A stretch of 6,698 nucleotides of DNA from Rhizobiaceae bacterium (GTDB lineage: Bacteria > Pseudomonadota > Alphaproteobacteria > Rhizobiales > Rhizobiaceae), in contig SCRB01000756.1 in NCBI GenBank assembly GCA_004299545.1, positions 1 to 6,698 on the forward strand, in the 5' to 3' direction. The number at the start of each line of letters is the position of its first letter. Position 1 is the first letter of the stretch. This document shows, one piece after another, positions 1 through 6,441 of the stretch. The translations under genes were made by a program, and so were the position numbers. A model generated the notes under the pieces. The model worked only from the letters and a program-made list of their open reading frames with translations. It ran no database searches and was not told where the DNA came from.

Positions 1-425
1 TCCAGAAGCGGCTTCAGCCTGTTCCCCATGGCAAAGCGGCCATGGGCGAGCACAATCGCGCCAAGCCGGCCGTTTTCCGGGCCGGCCCGGCTGACGGCTA
101 TGCGATTGAGCGCGATGGAGGTCGGACCGGATATGACCGTCAGCCAGTCTGCCGCGAACTGCTTCAGCCCGGCAGAGAGTTTCGAGATCGAGAGATGGGC
201 CCTGTCAAAAGCGACGGAACGTACCTTCGAGGCCTGCCACTGCACCGTCGCTGTCAGGAACCCGTCGCGGTCGCCAAACCATTTGTAGAGCGTTTCCTTG
301 GAACAGCTCGCGCGCCGCGCCACAGCGGTCATCGTCATGCCGTCACCGGATTCGACCAGCAGGGAAAGCGCGGCATCGAGCACGGCTTTTTGCCGCTCCG
401 TGAATTCCGCCCCGCCTTTTTTCAC
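1..425 (-). CDS. TetR/AcrR-family transcriptional regulator, 3' end missing
   Basis: This encodes the amino-terminal 141 residues of a TetR-type repressor; the rest lies beyond the left edge (family members are usually near 200 residues). The first 57 residues form the DNA-binding domain: a helix around residues 9-26, then a helix-turn-helix (about 31-52) with the typical ending SKETLYKWFGDRDGFL. The following ligand-binding part (KLSAGLKQFAADWLTV, then LNRIAVSRAGP) recalls the AefR-like TetR carboxyl domain; this is inference. I chose the GTG at 423-425, giving VKKGGAEFTERQK, because this is where similarity of the family begins. An in-frame TAG lies nine codons upstream, and two TTG codons just upstream are alternatives. 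No strong ribosome binding site is visible. It runs in the same direction as kup, but a 165-nt gap holds its own promoter and operator candidates, so autoregulation is likely. The target genes are unknown and may lie outside the window. Confidence 0.88.
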   Translation of the reverse strand, partial: MKKGGAEFTERQKAVLDAALSLLVESGDGMTMTAVARRASCSKETLYKWFGDRDGFLTATVQWQASKVRSVAFDRAHLSISKLSAGLKQFAADWLTVISGPTSIALNRIAVSRAGPENGRLGAIVLAHGRFAMGNRLKPLL

Positions 426-474
426 CCGCGCGTCCAACAAACGCCCCCGCTACGCAAGCCCCGCGCGTGCGGAG

Positions 475-495
475 CGTACCGTACGTTACGGTACG
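475..495. promoter_or_regulatory. Palindromic operator candidate for the TetR regulator
   Basis: A perfect inverted repeat has 9-bp arms (CGTACCGTA at 475-483 and TACGGTACG at 487-495) around the 3-bp centre CGT. The length, symmetry and position fit a TetR-family operator. It lies 50 nt upstream of the regulator's start and directly downstream of its predicted -10 box, where a bound dimer would block initiation. Binding by this particular regulator is inferred from position only. Confidence 0.6.
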
Positions 496-496
496 A

Positions 497-525
497 TCTA
501 TGGCGCAGATCGCGTTGTGACGCAA
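497..525 (-). promoter_or_regulatory. Sigma70-like promoter for the TetR gene
   Basis: Read on the minus strand there is a -35 candidate TTGCGT (525-520), a 17-nt spacer, and a -10 candidate CATAGA (502-497). Transcription would begin near 490, inside the 475-495 palindrome, leaving a leader of about 65 nt before the GTG start. The hexamers are only partial consensus matches, but the correct spacing and the adjoining operator support each other. Confidence 0.45.
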
Positions 526-590
526 CCGCTTCTTCAGGCCGAAAAGAAGGAAAAGATTTTGGCGAAGGAACCTCGCCCCGGTCGAATGGG

Positions 591-2507
591 TCAGATCACG
601 ACCTGCGTGCCGATTTCGACCACACGGCCGCTCGGGATCTGGAAATAGGCGGTCGCGTCGGCCGCGTTTCGGGCAAGGCCGATGAAAAGGTGATCCTGCC
701 AGAGCGGCATGCCGGAGCGTTTCGACGCCTTCAGCGACCGGCGTGAAAGGAAAAACGACGTCGTCATGATGTCGAATTTCCAGCCCTGCTTGCGGCAAAG
801 CGCAAGCGCGCGCGGCAGGTTCGGCTGTTCCATATAGCCGAAAGTGATCTTCACCCGCTTGAAGAGACCGTTGATCTTCTCGATTTCAACGCGCTCGCGG
901 TCCGGAACACGCGGGGTCGGCGCCGTGACGATGGTGAGGATGACGTTGGTCTCGTGCAGCACCTTATAGTGCTTGAGGCTGTGCATCAGCGCGGTGGGCG
1001 TCGATTCGGGATCGCCGGTCAGGAACACCGCCGTACCGGTGACGATCACCGGCGGCTTGCGCTCCATCTCCTTGACGATGACGTCGAGCGGCACCTCCGA
1101 TTTGCGGGTTTTGTCGAACAGATAGCGGCTGCCGCGCACCCAGGTCCACATGATCACGCACATGGTGAAGGCGATGCCGAGGGATACCCAGCCGCCTTCC
1201 ACGACCTTGATCGCGTTGGCGCTCAGGAAGGTGATGTCGACGACGGCGAAGAGGAACACAACTCCGGCTACCGCCGCGAGCCGCCAGCGCCAGATCCGCA
1301 ACATGACGATGAACAGCAGAATATTGGTTACGAACATTTCGCCGGTCACCGAAATACCGTAGGCGGCGGCGAGATTCCCGGATTTCTCGAAGCCCACGAC
1401 CAGGAGCATGACGGCTATCCCGAGAATCCAGGTGACGCGCGGAATATAAATCTGCCCAAGCTGTGTCTCGGAGGTATGCAATATGCCGAAGCGCGGCAGG
1501 ATGTTCATCTGTACAGCCTGCCGGACCATCGAATAGGCCCCGGAAATCACCGACTGGCTGGCGATCACCGTTGCGATTGTCGCAAGCAGGACCATCGGCA
1601 GGACGGCCCAGCCGGGCTGCATGTCGAAGAAGACGTTCTGCGGAAGATGGGTACTCGCCAGCACGAAGGCGCCCTGCCCGAAATAGTTGAGGAGCAGGCA
1701 GGGAAAGACGAGCAACAGCCACGCCGTGACAATGGGCTTGCGGCCAAAATGGCCGAGATCGACATAAAGCGCTTCGGCGCCGGTCACGGCGAGGAAGACG
1801 GACCCCATCGTCGCAAAGGAGAGGCCGGGATTGGAAGCGAGGAATCTGACGGCATAATAGGGGTTGATCGCCCATAGCACGTCCATGTCGTCCGCTATAT
1901 GGCGCAGTCCCGCCAATCCGAGCACAATGAACCAGAGCAGCATGATCGGTCCGAAGACGGTGCCGACCGTCCCCGATCCGAATCGCTGCACGGAAAAGAG
2001 CAGGATCAGGATGACAAGCGTGATCGGCACGACATAGGGCTGGAAGGCAGGCGTAACGGTTTCGAGGCCCTCGACGGCGGACAGCACCGAAATCGCCGGC
2101 GTTATCACGGAATCGCCCATGAAAAGCGAGGCGCCCAATATCCCGATCCCCAAAATCAGGACAGGTCGGCGTGGAAAGCTGTTGCGCGCCAGTGTCATCA
2201 GCGAAAGAGTGCCGCCTTCGCCATTGTTGTCGGCCCGCAGCACGAAACTGACATATTTGACCGTGACGATGAGCGTCAGCGCCCAGACGATAAGGGACAG
2301 GACGCCCAGAACGTCGCCCCTGACGATGCTGCCGTCCGACGCGGCGACCCGCAGCGCCTCGCGAAATGAGTAAATGGGGCTCGTGCCGATGTCGCCATAA
2401 ACGACACCGAGAGCACCGACAACCAGCATCGGGAACGGGCCGCTTTCCGGTTGGTGTTCCTGTTCGACCGCTTCCGGCGACAGGGAACCGTTTTCAGTGG
2501 AACTCAT
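591..2507 (-). CDS. kup: Kup potassium uptake permease
   Basis: This 638-residue protein belongs to the KUP/HAK/KT family of inner-membrane K+ transporters, thought to be K+/H+ symporters that work at low external potassium. Family signatures are clear: GVVYGDIGTSPIYSF (34-48; the Asp of this motif is functionally important in related transporters), ADNNGEGG (92-99) and GDSVITPAISVLSAVEG (131-147). About twelve hydrophobic segments occupy residues 28 to roughly 450, followed by a soluble cytoplasmic domain ending FQIPSGRVVEIGTQVVI, the usual Kup end. The length is normal for the family, and no frame damage is visible. The ATG at 2507 is the only sensible start, since the conserved first helix begins near residue 27. 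No clear Shine-Dalgarno sequence precedes it, and a GC-rich hairpin ends 13 nt upstream. It lies 190 nt downstream of pdxJ on the same strand; co-transcription is possible, but the spacer could hold a separate control region. Confidence 0.97.
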   Translation of the reverse strand: MSSTENGSLSPEAVEQEHQPESGPFPMLVVGALGVVYGDIGTSPIYSFREALRVAASDGSIVRGDVLGVLSLIVWALTLIVTVKYVSFVLRADNNGEGGTLSLMTLARNSFPRRPVLILGIGILGASLFMGDSVITPAISVLSAVEGLETVTPAFQPYVVPITLVILILLFSVQRFGSGTVGTVFGPIMLLWFIVLGLAGLRHIADDMDVLWAINPYYAVRFLASNPGLSFATMGSVFLAVTGAEALYVDLGHFGRKPIVTAWLLLVFPCLLLNYFGQGAFVLASTHLPQNVFFDMQPGWAVLPMVLLATIATVIASQSVISGAYSMVRQAVQMNILPRFGILHTSETQLGQIYIPRVTWILGIAVMLLVVGFEKSGNLAAAYGISVTGEMFVTNILLFIVMLRIWRWRLAAVAGVVFLFAVVDITFLSANAIKVVEGGWVSLGIAFTMCVIMWTWVRGSRYLFDKTRKSEVPLDVIVKEMERKPPVIVTGTAVFLTGDPESTPTALMHSLKHYKVLHETNVILTIVTAPTPRVPDRERVEIEKINGLFKRVKITFGYMEQPNLPRALALCRKQGWKFDIMTTSFFLSRRSLKASKRSGMPLWQDHLFIGLARNAADATAYFQIPSGRVVEIGTQVVI

Positions 2508-2697
2508 TGAACGTGCTTTGGCCCCGGTTTGGCGCCGGGCCTCTTTAGTCGATGTTGCATCGCAATATCAACCCGAAAGTCACAATTTCGCCCAAAGCGT
2601 TGATTGCAGCCGCAGCCAATTGTGACCGGGCACTCGTCGGGTCTCGACGAGATATAGGGATTAACGCGCCGATTTCATCCGGATCGGCCGCAGCGGC
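2508..2697 (-). other. Structured pdxJ-kup spacer, possible kup leader
   Basis: No gene is visible here. Read towards kup, the spacer holds five inverted repeats. They are a 6-bp stem at 2668-2673/2683-2688 just after the pdxJ stop, a 7-bp stem with 5-nt loop at 2633-2639/2645-2651, and a 9-bp perfect repeat GTCACAATT (2579-2587) with AATTGTGAC (2618-2626) separated by 30 nt. A 5-bp stem with 3-nt loop lies at 2550-2554/2558-2562, and a GC-rich stem of GGCCCGG with CCGGGGCC (2520-2541, one bulged G) ends 13 nt before the kup ATG. None has a following T-run, so these are not classical terminators. Neither a convincing sigma70 promoter nor a known riboswitch was recognised. The repeats are seen directly; their function is inference. 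Confidence 0.4.
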
Positions 2698-3438
2698 TCA
2701 CCAGCCGCAGGCGGCAAGGAAGCGGCGCACCGTCGCAGCCATGCCATATTCGAGCGCATCTGCCGTCAGGCCATGGCCTATGGAGACTTCCGCGAGCCGC
2801 GGAAGCCGCCGCGCCAGTGCCGGCAGATTGGCGACAGTCAAATCGTGGCCGGCATTGACGCCAAGCCCGGCGGCAGCCGCGGCATCAGCCGCTTTCCCCA
2901 GCAATTCCAGTTCTTTCCCCGCTTTTCCTGCCGCGTCATATGCGGCGCCGTAAGGACCGGTGTAAAGTTCGATCCGGTCCGCGCCGGTGGCACGGGCGGC
3001 GGCAACGCCGGCAGGATCCGGGTCTGAGAAAAGCGAAACGCGCATGCCACCCTTTTTCAGCCGGCGGACAACGCCAGAGAGAAAATCCTGCTCCGCCACG
3101 AAGTCCCAGCCATGGTCGGATGTCGGTTGTGAGGGATCATCCGGAACCAGCGTCACCTGTTCCGGTTCGGCCCTCTCCACAAGCGCGAGGAATTCTTCAG
3201 TCGGATAACCTTCGATGTTGAATTCTGCCTGAGGGAATTCATCGTCGATCAGCGCCCGGATCTCCGGCAGATCGGAAAAGCGGACATGGCGCTGATCCGG
3301 CCGGGGATGCACGGTGAGGCCGTGCGCGCCGGCGGCAAGCGCGATGCGGCCGAGCCCTGTGACGCTCGGCCACGGCAGGTCGCGCCGGTTCCTGAGCATG
3401 GCGATCGCGTTGAGATTGACGGAAAGCTTGGCTGGCAT
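2698..3438 (-). CDS. pdxJ: Pyridoxine 5'-phosphate synthase PdxJ
   Basis: This 246-residue cytoplasmic enzyme of the DXP-dependent vitamin B6 pathway condenses 1-deoxy-D-xylulose 5-phosphate with 3-amino-2-oxopropyl phosphate to form pyridoxine 5'-phosphate. It is a TIM-barrel protein. Conserved stretches include [13 protein letters not shown] (5-17), [13 protein letters not shown] (42-54, with the histidines and arginines of the phosphate/substrate site), FNIEGYP (73-79, with the conserved catalytic Glu), a region around IELYTGPYG, then VNAGHDLT and the terminal [16 protein letters not shown] placed the start at the ATG at 3438 (MPAKLSVN), because relatives begin this way and AGGTC lies about 6 nt upstream. 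An in-frame TTG at 3459 would add seven unsupported residues. It is divergent from the STAS-like gene and upstream of kup on the same strand. Confidence 0.96.
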   Translation of the reverse strand: MPAKLSVNLNAIAMLRNRRDLPWPSVTGLGRIALAAGAHGLTVHPRPDQRHVRFSDLPEIRALIDDEFPQAEFNIEGYPTEEFLALVERAEPEQVTLVPDDPSQPTSDHGWDFVAEQDFLSGVVRRLKKGGMRVSLFSDPDPAGVAAARATGADRIELYTGPYGAAYDAAGKAGKELELLGKAADAAAAAGLGVNAGHDLTVANLPALARRLPRLAEVSIGHGLTADALEYGMAATVRRFLAACGW

Positions 3439-3497
3439 GGCTGACCTTCGGAAGCACAATCTGCACGAGCACCGAAGCTCCGGCGCCGACCGGACCT

Positions 3498-3526
3498 TCT
3501 ATATAAGCTTTTCATGGAACTGACAC
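3498..3526 (-). promoter_or_regulatory. Candidate pdxJ promoter
   Basis: On the minus strand GTGTCA (3526-3521) and TATAGA (3503-3498) are separated by 17 nt, each matching four of six sigma70 consensus bases. The region is the most AT-rich part of the divergent spacer between pdxJ and the STAS-like gene. A leader of about 50 nt would result. The overlapping TATATA two bases upstream could serve instead. Position supports it, but the match is modest. Confidence 0.35.
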
Positions 3527-3587
3527 CGCTTTCGGGTGTTGCAGACGAAGCTATCGATAACGCCAGCTTGCGAGCGGAGAGCGCGAC

Positions 3588-3995
3588 ATGAAAGTCACCG
3601 ATCCCCCGGTCAGGGTGCGCCGTCTCGATGCCGACAGGGAGGACATCCTTGCCTTCGAGGTCAGCGGCCATCTCGAGGCCAGCGACATCGAGAACATTTA
3701 CGGCCTTCTGGAGGGGGCCTGCCAGCTACATCCGAAAATCGACGTCCTTCTCCTGTTCAGGGCCTATGAAGGTATCGACTGGAACGCCATCGCGCGCGAT
3801 TTGTCGCTGCTTGGCCGAACACGCGTCATCAGGCATATCCGGCGTTACGCGATTGTCGGAGGTCCCGGCTGGATCGCGGCCGTCATCGGCCTGTTCAGAC
3901 CTTTCTTCTCGTTCGAGATGAAGCATTTCGACGCCGCGGAAGAGGAAAAGGCGTGGGAATGGATCGGCGCCACTGAGACGCCACAGCGCATCTGA
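3588..3995 (+). CDS. SpoIIAA/STAS-like small protein
   Basis: This 135-residue soluble protein resembles the SpoIIAA-like (STAS/SEC14-type) family found widely in proteobacteria. Typical features are an early beta-strand LAFEVSGHLEASDIENIYGLLE, where the family shows its 'G-x-(I/L)-x-x-x-D' pattern, then the strand IDVLLLFRAYEGIDWNAIARDL and a helix plus strand around RHIRRYAIVGGPGWIAAVIGLFRPFF. It ends with the common FDAAEEEKAWEWI, a motif near the carboxyl end of the family. Such proteins are thought to be regulatory or lipid/ligand-binding modules; no specific partner is known and none is evident here. CGGAGAG at 3575-3581 sits 6 nt before the ATG and supports this start. It is divergent from pdxJ. 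The following membrane-protein gene is on the same strand but 114 nt away with its own promoter candidate, so a shared operon is uncertain. Confidence 0.85.
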   Translation: MKVTDPPVRVRRLDADREDILAFEVSGHLEASDIENIYGLLEGACQLHPKIDVLLLFRAYEGIDWNAIARDLSLLGRTRVIRHIRRYAIVGGPGWIAAVIGLFRPFFSFEMKHFDAAEEEKAWEWIGATETPQRI

Positions 3996-4038
3996 CGGAG
4001 GCGATTTTCTCTCCACCTTTCGGGACATCGCCTGTCCG

Positions 4039-4055
4039 CCAGATGAAGTATCTGG
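4039..4055. repeat. 17-bp palindrome upstream of the membrane-protein gene
   Basis: Arms CCAGAT (4039-4044) and ATCTGG (4050-4055) flank GAAGT. It lies at the upstream edge of the candidate promoter for the gene starting at 4110, so it could be a regulator site. It could equally be a short chance repeat. Confidence 0.25.
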
Positions 4056-4081
4056 TCGCGCGCGCCCTTTCAGACTACAAT
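4053..4081 (+). promoter_or_regulatory. Candidate promoter of the oxidase-like membrane-protein gene
   Basis: TACAAT (4076-4081) matches five of six -10 consensus bases and lies about 29 nt before the GTG start at 4110. This leaves room for a short leader with the strong ribosome binding site at 4095-4103. The -35 region at 17 nt spacing is poor (TGGTCG, 4053-4058), so an activator may be needed or the site may be spurious. Confidence 0.35.
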
Positions 4082-4109
4082 GCGGCGCTTCAACGGGGGA
4101 GGAAGGGCC

Positions 4110-4511
4110 GTGAGGAAAATCGACGAGATCTATTTGACATTATCGCTTTTGTGGCTGGTGGCCGGCATGGTTTTCGGCATCTGGCTCGGTGCCACGGAGC
4201 ATTTCAAATTCGCCGAATCGCATGCGCATATGGCTTTGGTCGGCTTCGTCGTCTCGGCGATTTTCGGCATGATGTACCGGTTCTATCCGGCGATGAAGCA
4301 ATCGGGATTGGCCGTGTGGCAACTGTGGGTCTACCAGATCGGCGCCCTCGTCCTGGTCGCGGGCAAGATTGTCGTCGACGCGGGCGGCAGCCCGACACTG
4401 GTAATAGCGGGATCGTTTGTCATTCTCGCAGGCGTCGTGCTGATGCTCTACATCTTTGCGACCAGGCGTGCCGAGGCCGCCAATCCTGCGGCGTCGGCGC
4501 TGCCTACCTGA
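4110..4511 (+). CDS. Four-helix membrane protein, haem-copper oxidase subunit I-like
   Basis: This predicted integral membrane protein of 133 residues has four hydrophobic segments at about 8-28, 39-60, 68-89 and 95-117, and a short polar tail. Residues 35-60 (AESHAHMALVGFVVSAIFGMMYRFYP) resemble helix II of haem-copper oxidase/NO reductase subunit I (CcoN/NorB type), where a histidine ligates the low-spin haem. The HAH here (38-40) is the candidate. A complete subunit I has about twelve helices and further histidines for the second haem and copper, which are absent. This is therefore not a working oxidase; it may bind haem or copper, or assist an oxidase. I chose the GTG at 4110 because GGGGGAGGA at 4095-4103 is ideally spaced. 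The in-frame ATG at 4080 lies upstream of this site and overlaps the -10 candidate. The stop overlaps the convergent helicase gene by 8 nt. Function remains unproven. Confidence 0.8.
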   Translation: MRKIDEIYLTLSLLWLVAGMVFGIWLGATEHFKFAESHAHMALVGFVVSAIFGMMYRFYPAMKQSGLAVWQLWVYQIGALVLVAGKIVVDAGGSPTLVIAGSFVILAGVVLMLYIFATRRAEAANPAASALPT

Positions 4512-5631
4512 CAACAGTCAGTGTCTCCGCCGCCCGCGTAATCGCCGTATAGAGCCAGCGCTGGCGTGTTTCCTTGAAAGCGTAGCTCTCGTCGAACAGA
4601 ACGACATTGTTCCATTGGGAGCCCTGCGCCTTGTGGACGGTCAGTGCATAGCCGTAGTCGAAATCGTCGTAGCGCTTTTTCGTCGACCAGGGGATTTCCG
4701 TTTCCTGGTCTTCGAATACAGCCTTGAGGAGCTTGATCTTGGCGACGCCGCGGTCGGGGTCATCCTCCTCCGGCGAGACGAGCAGGTTGATCCCCGGCTT
4801 CACGGTTTCGCGCGCCGACGTCATCACCTTCCAGAGCGAGCCGTTGAGCAATCCCTTCGCCGGGTCGTTGCGCAGGCAGACAAGCTTGTCGCCGGCCTGC
4901 GGATAGGCGGCGCCAAACCCCTTCAACTCCCGCAGGCGCCGGTTGTAGCGCCGCCGCGTACGGTTGATCCCGACCAGCACCTGATCAGCCGACAGAACCA
5001 GTTCCTGATCGACCTCCTCGCGGCCGATGACCTGAGCCGTCCCATAATTCCCGCGCATGAACTCCCTCCCCTCGCGCACGTCGAGCGCAAGCCGGATGAT
5101 CGGGTTGTCGCGCGCCTGGCGATGGATCTCGGTCAGCAGGAAATCGGGTTCATACTCGGTGAAGAAACCTCCGCCCGAAATGGGCGGCAATTGTGCCGGA
5201 TCGCCAAGCACCAGGACTGGTGTGTCAAAGGACAGGAGGTCGCGGCCGAGCTCCTCGTCCACCATCGAACACTCATCAACGACCACCAGTTTCGCCTTGG
5301 CGATCGGGCTCTGGCGGTTGATGGAAAACATGGGCGAAATGCTGGTCTTGCCGGTGACGTCGTCTTCGACGGTTTCTTCCCCTCGCGGACGATAGATGAG
5401 GGAATGGATCGTCCGCGCGTTAACGGCCCCCTTGGAGCGCAGCACCTGTGCGGCCTTGCCGGTAAAGGCAGCGAACTGCACCTTCCCGTCGACGTGCTCG
5501 GCAAAATAGCGCGCAAGCGTCGTCTTGCCCGTCCCGGCATAGCCGAAAAGACGGAAAATCTGCGGTTGCCCGGCCTTCAGCCAGCCGGCGACAGCCTTCA
5601 AAGCTTCATCCTGCTGCGGCGAAAATTCCAT
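4504..5631 (-). CDS. Dda/RecD-like SF1 DNA helicase
   Basis: This 375-residue protein is a compact superfamily 1 DNA helicase, an ATP-driven motor that should unwind or translocate along DNA in the cytoplasm. Motifs appear in order: Q-like start EFSPQQDEALKAV (2-14), Walker A GYAGTGKTT (30-38), motif Ia around FTGKAAQVL (56-64) and TIHSL (74-78), and Walker B VVVDECSMVD (116-125). These are followed by motif III GDPAQLPP (143-150), motif IV region EIHRQ (168-172), motif V TVHKAQGSQW (331-340) and motif VI YTAITRA (361-367). Layout and size recall phage T4 Dda and the RecD2 core without its amino-terminal extension, suggesting SF1B (5'-3') polarity; that is inference. I chose the ATG at 5631 because similarity starts with MEFSPQQ. 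GAGG stands only 2 nt before it, so initiation may be weak. The 118-residue open extension upstream overlaps the divergent gene and lacks family features. The 3' end overlaps the membrane-protein gene tail to tail. Confidence 0.94.
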   Translation of the reverse strand: MEFSPQQDEALKAVAGWLKAGQPQIFRLFGYAGTGKTTLARYFAEHVDGKVQFAAFTGKAAQVLRSKGAVNARTIHSLIYRPRGEETVEDDVTGKTSISPMFSINRQSPIAKAKLVVVDECSMVDEELGRDLLSFDTPVLVLGDPAQLPPISGGGFFTEYEPDFLLTEIHRQARDNPIIRLALDVREGREFMRGNYGTAQVIGREEVDQELVLSADQVLVGINRTRRRYNRRLRELKGFGAAYPQAGDKLVCLRNDPAKGLLNGSLWKVMTSARETVKPGINLLVSPEEDDPDRGVAKIKLLKAVFEDQETEIPWSTKKRYDDFDYGYALTVHKAQGSQWNNVVLFDESYAFKETRQRWLYTAITRAAETLTVVR

Positions 5632-5651
5632 TTCCTCGAGAGACAGGATTC

Positions 5652-5671
5652 GGCCCCTCAATGCAAGGGCC
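5652..5671 (-). other. Hairpin in the helicase leader
   Basis: In the 105-nt divergent spacer between the helicase and the 5737 gene, the minus strand can form a 7-bp stem GGCCCTT/AGGGGCC (one G-U pair) with a 6-nt loop. It lies about 20 nt upstream of the helicase ATG and would sit in its leader RNA. No T-run follows. No convincing promoter was found for either divergent gene in this spacer. Confidence 0.3.
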
Positions 5672-5736
5672 AACACCCACGCTTGCCTGAAAAGGAAATT
5701 TACGCCATTCCCGCATGGAACGGACAACGAGCGATC

Positions 5737-6438
5737 ATGGCGGCAATGAAGCAATGCGAGGCGGAAAGGCTCCGCGCCAGACACCGGGAATGGCTGGAGA
5801 CACTCGGCATTCTGGACAGACCCTGGCTTATCCTGGGCTCGGCGCCCGGCCCGACGCTGCCAGCGGAAGCGGTCGCCGGGTCCGCCCGTATCGACATCAA
5901 CAATGCCGGACGCACCGCCGCCGCTCTCGGCCTTGGCCGGGCCGGCCTGACAATCAGGGCGCACCGGAAATCCTGGGAGGAGCATCCCGCTCTCGACAGC
6001 AACGGCCTTTTGTGGGTGAGTAATTATCCGACGCTCTGGATGCGTTGGCAGCTATCGCGACAAAAGCGAGCCCACATCGACCATCTGCGGAGTTGGCATC
6101 GCGACGAACGCGACCGGATCGTGGAGTTCGTGGTTGGAGAACCCATGCAAGGCGTGGGCAGCTACGGCAAGGCCACCAATGGCATCGCCGCCGCATGCTA
6201 TGGGCTGTTCGTTGGCATACCACGCATTGTTCTGGCGGGTATATCGGCCGGTATGCCGGGCCATTCCTATGACAACCTCGACAGGCCGCGCCGCCAGGTC
6301 GAGGAAGACATCTTCGTTCTCGAGCGCATCGGCAGGAGGCGCGAACTGATGACGACGGAGGCAACGCTCGCCGTCGCCGTCGGCATGACACCGTGGACAC
6401 CCCGCCGAACTTCCGATGTTCCGGTAGCTACAACCTAA
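5737..6438 (+). CDS. Unrecognised protein with DUF115/glycosyltransferase-like pattern
   Basis: This 233-residue, apparently soluble protein has no signal peptide or membrane segment. I do not recognise the exact family. Three stretches suggest a Rossmann-like sugar- or nucleotide-binding fold. A hydrophobic strand leads into a glycine loop, PWLILGSAPGPTL (29-41), followed by RIDINNAGR (51-59). Later KATNGIAAACYGLFVGIPRIVLAGIS (145-170) resembles the (S/T)-(T/N)-G-x-x-A...G...I-x-L-x-G block of bacterial sialyltransferase-like and DUF115/MptE-like proteins. It ends with HSYDN (176-180) and a helical tail. A role in surface polysaccharide synthesis is conceivable but unsupported by neighbours. 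The ATG at 5737 begins just before the first helix; an ATG at 5746 is an alternative, and neither has a strong ribosome binding site. The frame remains open far upstream, but that part is only the antisense of the helicase gene. It is divergent from the helicase and convergent with the HU gene. Confidence 0.7.
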   Translation: MAAMKQCEAERLRARHREWLETLGILDRPWLILGSAPGPTLPAEAVAGSARIDINNAGRTAAALGLGRAGLTIRAHRKSWEEHPALDSNGLLWVSNYPTLWMRWQLSRQKRAHIDHLRSWHRDERDRIVEFVVGEPMQGVGSYGKATNGIAAACYGLFVGIPRIVLAGISAGMPGHSYDNLDRPRRQVEEDIFVLERIGRRRELMTTEATLAVAVGMTPWTPRRTSDVPVATT

Positions 6439-6441
6439 AGG

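Noticed and set aside
551..577. Rho-independent terminator after kup
   Set aside because: On the minus strand there is a stem of only 5 bp (GGCGA/TCGCC, 7-nt loop), followed by AAAATCTTTT rather than a T-run. This is too weak to call.
42..746. 234-residue open frame on the plus strand across the TetR gene and the kup 3' end
   Set aside because: It spans the antisense of two real genes and their control region, and its sequence has no family features.
954..1877. Long open frames on both strands across the kup gene
   Set aside because: They are alternate-frame shadows of kup, which has unmistakable transporter motifs and hydrophobic pattern.
3439..3459. Upstream TTG start for pdxJ
   Set aside because: It adds seven residues absent from the family, whereas the ATG at 3438 has a reasonable ribosome binding site and gives the expected MPAKLSVN start.
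4080..4109. ATG start for the oxidase-like membrane protein
   Set aside because: It overlaps the TACAAT -10 candidate and lies before the strong ribosome binding site at 4095-4103, which is spaced for the GTG at 4110.
4456..5736. Very long open frame on the plus strand joined to the 5737 gene
   Set aside because: This part is the exact antisense of the well-supported helicase gene, is rich in Arg/Pro/His as typical of GC-rich shadow frames, and has no recognisable domain. Only the part from 5737 onward is kept.
5632..5985. 118-residue amino-terminal extension of the helicase
   Set aside because: It overlaps the divergent gene, is low-complexity in Arg/Ala/Gly, and family similarity starts exactly at MEFSPQQ encoded from 5631.
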